Assembly: GCF_020080835.1 (NCBI RefSeq)
Contig: NC_058163.1
Span: 25,370,131-25,434,130, forward strand
Direction of reading: 5' to 3'
Origin: Cotesia glomerata
Taxonomy: Eukaryota; Arthropoda; Insecta; Hymenoptera; Braconidae
DNA: 64,000 nucleotides
The translations under genes were made by a program, and so were the position numbers. Below, in pieces: positions 11,166 through 64,000 of this stretch (position 1 is the stretch's first letter; every line of letters begins with the position of its first letter). The notes beneath the pieces were generated by a model. The model had not been told where the DNA came from. It did not search any database and saw only the letters and a program-made list of their open reading frames with translations.

Positions 11166-11640
11166 CCCTTCAGCACTCTCGCTATGAGATTTTCTCTCAC
11201 GCTCATCAATAACTCAAATTTTCTTTCAAATTTCAAATGGAATGACTATGTGATTTTTTTTCTATCTGCCAAAAAATTAATATTATTTCAGATTGCAATA
11301 TTATTATTTTAATTGTTCTATACTATAAAAAAATAAAATAAATTTTGTTAACTCTGTGAGATATTTTCTCATCGCAATAGTAAAGTAGGGGGGTCAGAAT
11401 TTAAAAATCGGGTCTGATCGGTACAGTTCGGAGGTTCCCGTAAGAGTGCATTTGTGTTTGGATGTATTATTATTAAATATTATTTTTAAATAAGTCAATT
11501 TTTTGTTTTAAGAAATTTATTTTTATTTAAGATTTTTTAAATTAAAGGGACTATAAGCATGCGTGTGCTTCCACATAAGGCGTGAGTTTTTCTCATCGCG
11601 CGGTAATGATAGTAAATCGTTTTGCGAGAGTGCTGAAGGG
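11166..11640. mobile_element. piggyBac-like MITE with TTAA (right arm)
   Basis: Mirror of 7091-7571, same TTAA-flanked ends. Confidence 0.85.
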
Positions 11641-13380
11641 TTAATGGAATTTTTTAAATATGTTACTCACGTTTGAAAAAAATAGTCTACTCTATTTGAC
11701 TGGATAGTAGGCGTCGCCGCCAAGCAAAGTATGCCACACAAAATTATTTTTATAACATTCAACTGCAGTTACTCATTAATTTCTACAAACTTAATAATAT
11801 TTCTTCACGCGAAGAATTGGCTAAATTCTAAACCAGTTGTAACATATATTTACTACTTGATCGGCTGCACAAAAAACAATCCAATTGTTAGCGATAAAAG
11901 AGGTCAGATGTTAGATGTAATTATTTCATAACGATCTGACAGGAATAATACAGATCTGAAAACGAATAGAGGTCTAGAAGTTAGTAGGTTGATTTGCAAG
12001 GTCACAGCTGATCCATGATCTTGGATCGCGTCACTATCACTTATCACTGTTGATTAGAATCTCGGATGAGACTGTCTCGTCCATCATACTCAATATTATT
12101 GCGTAATCACTGATCAGCATCATCATTATCCATATCATCAAAGCGACATCAGTCGTTACTGTACATTAGTAGAATTTCTTTGTAGCGAAAAATATTTTTC
12201 AATAGTTAACAATTCATTTATGAGAGACCACTTTTTAATACTAAACAAATATTTCTTAGTATTTAAGATGATTTGTTTGTATTTAATAAGTCTGATATTA
12301 ATTTATAATCTTTTTAAGTACTAAAAAATATTTGTTAAGGACTGAAAAAGTGTTTTAACTAATTAACAAGTATTTTTAACTATAAACAAATCCTTATATC
12401 AGTGTAGCTACATCATAGTATCCAACAAAATTAATGATGATTACCATTAAATCATTTGCTTCCTTGATCTTCTTTCGATCTTTAATCGTTGGAGTACCAT
12501 TCCCGCCACTCAACAATATTTGGGAGGTAGATTACAAATTCCAGCCTAAACGCGGTTAAAGATTTAATTGAGGTCGTTTGCAACTCAACAACGTCCGTGT
12601 AAGTGATCATTACCTAGCTAATAACCAAGTCTCACGTTGACTGATTTCCAGCTGCTCAGAAGCTATCAACTCTTCATCAGCTCTTACTGGAAACTCGACG
12701 GTCCAGTTTGTCAACAATACTTCCAACCCTAAAGGTGAGATGCAGCTTATCTGTTGATGATCCAAGGTCCAACTGTCGAAATATTCCAGGACTAGGTGAC
12801 CAGTGTTCATTGAACAAAGACTGCCGTGATGTTTTTACTCCAAGTGCTTCAACGGAACCTGCTCTTTGCCAGACTAACTACACTCCTGTTGACGGAAGAT
12901 GCAAAGGCTTGATAGAAGAACCATGTGAGGAAGATTCCGACTGGCGGAGTTGATGGTTTCACGTGCAGAGCTCGGGTTTGCAGGTGCCAGACCGGTCTCC
13001 AATCATCAGCAAACCACAGTCTTTGCTTCCCATTGGCTGAAGGTTCGTAGTTTGCTCCCTTGCTTCCTCAAATGTGTTATCCGCTGATGATAACTTGGTT
13101 GCAGGCTTGCACAAGCACTGCTCCAACGACCAAGGCTGCAAGACGGCGTTTTCCAACTGCTCCAATGGAACCTGCTCCTGCAGGGACAATTACGCTACGC
13201 ATGATGGAGTCTGCTATGGTCTACCTGGCGCCCAATGTCATCTGTCCAAGGATTGTGTCTCTGTACCTTACCCCTGCAAGTCAGGAACTTGTCAATTAGC
13301 AATCTACGAATTAAATGGCAAACATATTTTATCAAAACCGGAAGGTAAGTCGCTTCTATATTTGCAATCATCAGCTGATA

Positions 13381-13657
13381 CACGGAAAAAAGAAAACTCG
13401 AAAAATTACAGTATATAATGCAACGTGGCGCTTCGTGATGAAAACTGGAAAAATTACAGTTTCAGATTGTAATTATTACAGATTTTATAAGAATTACATT
13501 GTAGAGTGTAATATTTACATTGAAAGCTCTGAAAATTAACATTCAAAGTTTGAATTTACAAAAATGTTATTTTAAACTGTAATTTTTTTAGTTTTGATTA
13601 CGACGGGACAGATTTTACATTTTATACTGTAATTTTTCGAGTTTTCTTTTTTCCGTG
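13381..13657. mobile_element. CACGGAAAAAAG MITE (right arm)
   Basis: Mirror of 5073-5349, nearly identical, same position relative to the EB gene. Confidence 0.8.
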
Positions 13658-13804
13658 TACTATCCTTTATTAAAAAGTTGATGTGACGTTATCATTGTTG
13701 TCGCTTTTCGTTGCTATGGTGACCACTTTTAGCAACGATTACCATAGTAACAGCTACTATAGCGACGGTTACTATGGCAACGGCCACCATAGCAACGGTT
13801 ACTA

Positions 13805-14340
13805 CATCGGAAAGAAAATTGTACGAAAAATTACAATGAAAACATCGTAATTTTTAGTATCGGATATTGCAGTGCCGGACCAGAACTCAAACATCGTAAT
13901 TTATACGATGCAACATCGTAAATTTCTATCACTCAAATTAAAAAGAAGTTTAGGTCACCGAAAAAATAATTCTGTATCATCCAGGAATCGAACCCGGTGT
14001 CCTCTCCGCCTCAAGTCCAAGGTTTATTCCCTCACGCTATCGGAGGGATTAACTAAAGTTTCTGTTCAGTCACATAATAAGACCCTCGATACAGTAGTTG
14101 GTTATCTTTCGGTGGTGGCGTCGCAAACTACTAGACTCTGTCTCTCTTTTATTAAAACATATAGTATGCGTCCTTATTCACTTGCTCTTACGGAAAAAAA
14201 ATTTACTAAATAACATCGTAATTTTAAATAATTCAAATTGTATTCTGTAGACGGCAGCATCGTAAAAATCGAGATACTGAATGTCTAGTCCTGGATTACG
14301 ATGTTACTATAGTAATTTTTCATAGGATTTTTTTTCCGTG
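13805..14340. mobile_element. CACGG-ended MITE with tRNA-like core (right arm)
   Basis: Mirror of 3791-4325; one terminus has drifted to CATCGG. Contains the tRNA-like core on the minus strand. Confidence 0.65.
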
Positions 14341-15366
14341 TATGGCAACGGTTACTATGGCAATAGTTACCATGGCAACGGTTCAATGTTAATAGGTAAA
14401 ATTTGTAAAAATATTGATTAATTAAATTGTCGATAATAAACATTTTAACAAAATCGCGCAAAGTGCGTTCGATTTTCTAGTGACATTGAAGTTAGCAGTC
14501 GCTTGACCATTTTTTATTTTTTTTAATAAACAAATTTGCTTCGAAAAATTATTTCTAAAAAATTGCATTTTTTATTTATTCAATTTTCTAAATCTCAATT
14601 TTTTTTCTCATTTTCTCAGATATAATTTGTTTGTTAAAAAAATTCTTAAAGTTATGAAATATCTGCTAAATTAATTTTCATGATGATACGTTATTGGTAT
14701 GTTTCTGGTAGTTCCTTCATTCATCGAGGTATGGAATCCAATTAAAGAGAAGGTCCGTGATGGTGTGCAAATAAAAGTGTCTCCAAATGGCTTACCGTTG
14801 TATCTAACTCGTTCCAATCTCTCCGACGTCTTCTGGGTAAGTAGTCATTTTTATCTTGGTTTCTGTGTTTTTGAACCGATATTTAGCGACTTGCTTGCCT
14901 TTTAGATAATTAAGGGTCCTTCAAAGTGGAGAAAGTCGGGTTACACTCTTGACGAGGCTATTCCTAGAATCGACCTGGTAGTCGGTAATTTAAATCTTTA
15001 TTGTCGCATTAAGCATGACCAAGACCGACAATATGGACGGCTTGAGCCTCCTTATTATGATAAGTGCATTGTTGGTATCGGTAATGATGTAACTGTCTAC
15101 GATAGTTTTGAAGCTCTAGTTGGAGAGTAATCATTTTGATATTGGAGATTATACTGCCAATAAATAATGATTTGTTTATCATATCGCGTTCCAGATGCTA
15201 TAAGGGCGTATACACGAAAAAAAGAAAAATAGAAAAATTACATTATAAAAGTAACGTGGTGCTTTATATTAAAAATTGGAAAAATTACAGTTTCAGATTG
15301 TAATTATTATAGATTTTTACTATTTTTCCGAAGATCGGTGTTTTATTAATTAAAGAGTTCTATATT

Positions 15367-16894
15367 AAAAACTATTTATCATGGACTGTTTGAAAGCTTA
15401 ATAAACTATGGCATTGTTGCATGGGGAGGAGCCTATAACAATTCAATTAAACCTGTCACATCTCTTCAACATAAAATAATTAACCCTTCAGCACTCTCGC
15501 AAAACGATTTACTATCATTACTCGCGCGATGAGAAAAACTCTCACGCCTTATGTAGAAGCGCACGCATGCTTATAGTCCCTTTAATTTAAAAAATCTTAA
15601 ATAAAATAAATTTCTTAAAACAAAAAAAATTGACTTATTTAAAAATAATATTTAATAATAATACATCCAAACACAAATGCACTCTCACGGGAACCTCCGA
15701 ACTGTATCGATCAGACTCGATTTTTTAAATTCTGACCCCCCTATTTTACTATTGCGATGAGAAAATATCTCACAGAGTTAATAAAATTTATTTTATTTTT
15801 ATAGTATAGAACAATTAAAATAATAATATTGCAATCTGAAATAATATTAATTTTTTGACAGATAGAAAAAATCACATAGTCATTCCATTTGAAATTTGAA
15901 AGAAAATTTGAGTTATTGATGAGCGTGAGAAAATCTCATAGCGAGAGTGCTGAAGGGTTAAAAGCTATGTAAAAATAATTACAACAATATCCCCTTGACA
16001 ATTAGAAACTCATTTATAATAAATGCATTAACTTACTACTATCAAGAATGTAAAAGCCTATTCTATGAAAAATGTACAAATTTATTTTTATTTTATTTTC
16101 TTTATTAATAAATCCTGACAGCCTGTATGTGGCCAATTATGAGGATACAAAAAGATACATTAATGTATTTTTAGAAGGAATTATATTACACGTTGCAATG
16201 AGCAATTATAAAAAGAAACATATTTTTAAAACTATTAACTAAAAGTACAGGTGTTTAAATTTGATTTATATAATAAAATATTCACTTTTATGTTATACTT
16301 ATTATTACAATAAGATGAGTATATATAAGCTCAATACAATAAATATAATTATTATTATTAAGGCAGTGGAGCATGATCATATGCTTTTGCTAATTTAATT
16401 GTCTAGGAGTTGACAGCCATTATGATGGATGCTAGAATAGCATCATCATAATCAACAAATAGATCTAGGTTGTTAGTTCTACCAAAAAATAAACAAAACT
16501 ATTAGTACTCAGAATGCTTATTATGTAGCAATTAAATATTATAACAAACTCCCTGCTGATATTAAAACTATAGTCTGTAGTAAAAATTGTTAAAAAAGTT
16601 GTTACTGGATAAGAAACCTTAATGGTTAACATGCTTGAAAAAATGTAATGGAAAATGCGAGTATTTGATTGGATATTTCTTTTATGATAATTATCTATAA
16701 TTTTGTATTTCTTTCTATATAAATTTATTACTTTTGTACTTATTATCTCTTTGCATTGTTTTATCGACAAAAATTTTGTAAAAATTATATATATTGTAAA
16801 AGTGAGTATTTTTGTACTGGTTTTATAAACAGTTGTCTTTACACCTCGATAGAATTCTTTACCAGATAAATAAAATAAAATAAAATAAAATAAA
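15367..16894 (+). mobile_element. Non-LTR retrotransposon 3' fragment, right arm only
   Basis: Absent from the left arm; flanked by ATATT on both sides. It begins with a decayed reverse transcriptase C-terminal part: FESLINYGIVAWGGAYNNSI, typical of jockey/CR1-like elements. Later STQNAYYVAIKYYNKLPADI appears in another piece. The 3' end is a TAAAA microsatellite tail. Stops and frameshifts are many, so it is inactive. Interrupted by a piggyBac-like MITE at 15484-15957. Confidence 0.8.
15484..15957. mobile_element. piggyBac-like MITE nested in the non-LTR fragment
   Basis: Third copy of the CCCTTCAGCACTCTCGC element, 474 bp, TTAA on both sides, inserted into the retrotransposon fragment. Confidence 0.85.
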
Positions 16895-17465
16895 ATATTT
16901 CAAAGCCATTATCCCCGATCCAAATTCATGTTAGACTAATTTTAGAATTTTACATTAAATTTTTTATTTATTAAATTCTTTAAATTTTTAATTTTTACTT
17001 ATTATTTATTTTCACACACATTATTGTCGGTATGAGCACTCATACCATCCTTGAGTCAATATATCTAACAATTAAAAATCTTTATTTTTAATTTGAGATT
17101 AAGCAAAGATGTTATATTCTTTACTCAGTGAGACTTTTTGCTTTTTGTTATGAGTTGCTCGTGTTATGAATTAAATATTTATTCGTTATCGAATATTATT
17201 TTACTTATTCCAAAAAGCAAGAAAAAGAATATAACATCTTTGCTTAATCTCAAATTAAAATAAAGATTTTTAATTGTTAGATATATTGACCCAAGGATGG
17301 TATGAGTGCTCATACCGACAATAATGTGCGAAAATAAATAATAAGTAAAAATTAAAATTTAAAGAATTTAATAAATAAAAATTTAATGTAAAATTTAAAA
17401 TTAGTCTAACATCAATTTGGATGGGGGATAATGGCTTTGAAATATAGAACTCTTTAATTATAGAT
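16895..17465. mobile_element. Foldback element carrying a Strn-Mlck 3' fragment (right arm)
   Basis: Inverted arms 16895-17121 and 17224-17465 around a ~100-bp centre. Positions 17153-17220 equal 19333-19400 base for base: the last codons, stop and AATAAA of Strn-Mlck. Confidence 0.8.
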
Positions 17466-18396
17466 TTTGTAAGAATTACATTGTAAAATGTAAATATTAC
17501 ATTTAAAGCTCTGAAAATTAACATTCAAAGTTTGAATTTAGATCAATTTTATTTCCAACTGTTATTTTTCTAGTTTTAAATACGATGGGACACTTATTAC
17601 TATTTATAATGTAATATTTCGATTTTTTTCCGAAATGTTGCAGAAATGCAAAAAATTTTATACGCCCTTATGGCTCCCGGGACCCACCTCAGATGCCATA
17701 AGGGCGTATAATAAAAATTCTATTTTTTTTTTACAAGTCCAAAAAAATTTTTAGTAAGAAGAAAAATTTTTTTTTACATTTCTGTACATTTCATGATAAA
17801 ATACGTCGATTTCCAAAAAAAAAATTTCTTATACGCCCTTATGGTTCCCTTATGGCATCTGTAACGCAATATTTTGTATCTTCAGTTAAAATTGTTGAGT
17901 TTTACGTTGTCTTTCTAAAGTAAAAAAGACCATTCGGCAGCCGAAATGGAAGTAGATTTCATCATGAATAGAAAAAAAATATAACGAGGATTGTATACAA
18001 AATTAGGGCTTTTAACTTCTATGCAATCGACAGAAATATATGTCGACGGAAAAATACTGAAACCGGTGCAATAGCAAATTTCATAATTGGCATAGTGGAG
18101 TAGGACATAATTTTAAGACTACACATATGATATGTGCTCAAATTGAGAAGCTTATTTAAAGAGCTTTCAGATGCAATTTACAGAGTGTCAATAAGTCATC
18201 CCATTCAAAAGTTATTCAGTAAGAAAGTAAAGAAATATGAATTTTTTAAACCCTGGCATTTCTAAATTACTTGACCGATTAAAGCTTATCTTCGAATTTG
18301 ACTTTGGTATTTATGTGTAGAATAACTATATTGAGTTTGGTAAAGATCCGTTGTAAAATTGGCGACGCTATCGTCGTGACAAAGCCGCGTTATATC

Positions 18397-18397
<1 letters not shown>

Positions 18398-18430
<33 letters not shown>

Positions 18431-18506
18431 TGCTGCTGCTATATATATATATATATATAGCATATATATGCTATATATATATATATAACATATATATATG
18501 CTATAT

Positions 18507-18550
<44 letters not shown>

Positions 18551-18585
18551 CATATACTATATATACACATACATATATAAACTTT
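18398..18585. repeat. Compound (TA)n microsatellite at the palindrome border
   Basis: Long TA runs interrupted by GCTGCTGCTGC and GCATATATATGC words, then TACACATA repeats. Open frames of Tyr/Ile here are artefacts. Confidence 0.9.
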
Positions 18586-19332
18586 TGAACCATATGTATT
18601 TTTTGACTCAACTCGTCGAGTTAAGTCGGAATATAGCAAAATTTTTCAAAAGTTGCGTCATGAGGACCATTGCAATAGTTAGATTTTTATGAAATCTACT
18701 AAAAAGCGATTTCGTAAGTCTAAACTTGAAATAAAAATTCTTATCATATTGCGGACGATTAATGTGCTGGTTCTGATCTTGAATTAAAATTTTACTAATT
18801 TTTTTGACTAGCGTATAAATTCAAAATTCAAAATTAAATTTGCGCTTATTTTTTATTCATGTAATTATTTTTCTTAGCTGAAAAAATTACACCACTTGCA
18901 CATTTGAAGTTTGTTGACATTGAAAAAAAAAAAAATTGTTAGTAAACAAAACAAAATATATTTATTTTAATCAATAATGAATTTTTAAATATATTTTTTA
19001 TTATTGATTTAGAAAAAAAAATATAAATAAATAAACAAATTTACATAATAATTTTCGCAGATGAAAAAAATAATGATAATTAAATAAATAAATAATAATA
19101 ATAATAATATGTTTTAATACATAAATACATTTATTTTAATTTTCCATTACATTAGTACATATTTAATATGTATTTTACAATTGGACAAATTAATTAATAA
19201 TAAATTTTAAACTTCATTATTGTATATAACTTAATAAATGATTTAAGTACCTACAAAAATTAATATTTGGGTCAAACTTGAAAAATAAAATAAAGTACAA
19301 TAAAATGAGTAAGTACAATGAAAAAAAAAAAA
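18586..19332. other. AT-rich intergenic stretch between palindrome and Strn-Mlck
   Basis: No gene, only simple AAT and poly-A runs; contains whatever extends past the first poly(A) signal of Strn-Mlck. Confidence 0.6.
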
Positions 19333-19357
19333 AGTTGCTCGTGTTATGAATTAAATA

Positions 19358-19363
19358 TTTATT
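19358..19363 (-). promoter_or_regulatory. Poly(A) signal of Strn-Mlck
   Basis: AATAAA on the minus strand 18 nt after the Strn-Mlck stop. Another AATAAA lies further down near 19128. The near signal is also present in both copied fragments inside the palindrome arms. Confidence 0.5.
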
Positions 19364-19380
19364 CGTTATCGAATATTATT

Positions 19381-64000
<44,620 letters not shown>

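Larger units (their letters stand above)
12434..15130 (+). pseudogene. Broken second copy of the EB-module gene (right palindrome arm)
   Basis: Mirror copy of the left gene with the same exon order: 12434-12598, 12652-12734, 12790-13042, 13105-13344, 14712-14836, 14906-15130. Exon 1 lacks 2 bp relative to the left copy (after GATTACAAA), which shifts frame to an early stop. Exon 3 has a 1-base loss in a T run, a 1-base gain in a T run and a 1-base gain in a G run. Other exons are open, with a Ser-to-Pro change in exon 4. Most indels sit in or next to short homopolymers, so sequencing error is a real alternative to true decay. Confidence 0.7.
9480..18410 (-). repeat. Right arm of large palindrome
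   Basis: Inverted copy of the left arm, carrying a non-LTR fragment absent from the left and lacking the left arm's 907-bp and 625-bp insertions. It ends in (TA)n at about 18400, only about 0.9 kb downstream of the Strn-Mlck 3' end. Confidence 0.95.

Noticed and set aside
16465..16770. 101-residue minus-strand frame
   Set aside because: It lies antisense to the decayed non-LTR retrotransposon tail, with no features of a protein.
18298..18692. Overlapping Tyr/Ile-rich frames on both strands
   Set aside because: Translations of a (TA)n microsatellite.

Overview
The window is AT-rich, intron-bearing animal DNA. It looks like an insect, and I lean towards a parasitoid hymenopteran on the very low GC, the MITE load and the gene architecture; only the arthropod level is well supported. 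It holds one giant muscle gene on the minus strand (19381 to beyond 64000), one small secreted-protein gene present twice in inverted orientation, and a dense set of non-autonomous transposons.

Region 1-18.6 kb. About 8.8 kb (347-9108) is repeated in reverse complement at 9480-18410 around a run of exactly 100 N. The arms are nearly identical base by base. They differ by three clean insertions: a 907-bp TIR element and a 625-bp foldback element only in the left arm, and a non-LTR retrotransposon fragment only in the right arm. Each arm carries a six-exon gene for a secreted cysteine-rich EB-module protein. The left copy (3003-6297, minus) is open; the right copy (12434-15130, plus) is broken by small indels. 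Both arms end in a (TA)n tract and share no sequence beyond it.

Region 19.4-64 kb. This is the 3' part of a stretchin-Mlck type gene (titin/MLCK family). I could join 24 exons with matching splice phase at every junction, giving about 6,820 codons before the window edge. Order: a partial Ig, an Ig, a coding exon of more than 14.1 kb that encodes long helical, acidic and basic repeat regions, two more Ig domains, then Ig and FN3 domains on small exons, FN3, a complete and apparently active MLCK-type kinase, a near-textbook calmodulin-binding helix, and an acidic disordered tail. About 33 copies of one ~220-bp hairpin element fill ten of its introns.

Points of special interest are a 13-copy ~70-residue helical repeat and an array of about 21 R-x-S phospho-motifs in the giant exon, a 68-bp copy of the gene's own stop codon/poly(A) region inside a foldback element in the palindrome, possible internal first exons for shorter kinase isoforms, and tRNA-like cores inside TIR elements. 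All protein identities come from reading motifs by eye; no database search was possible.
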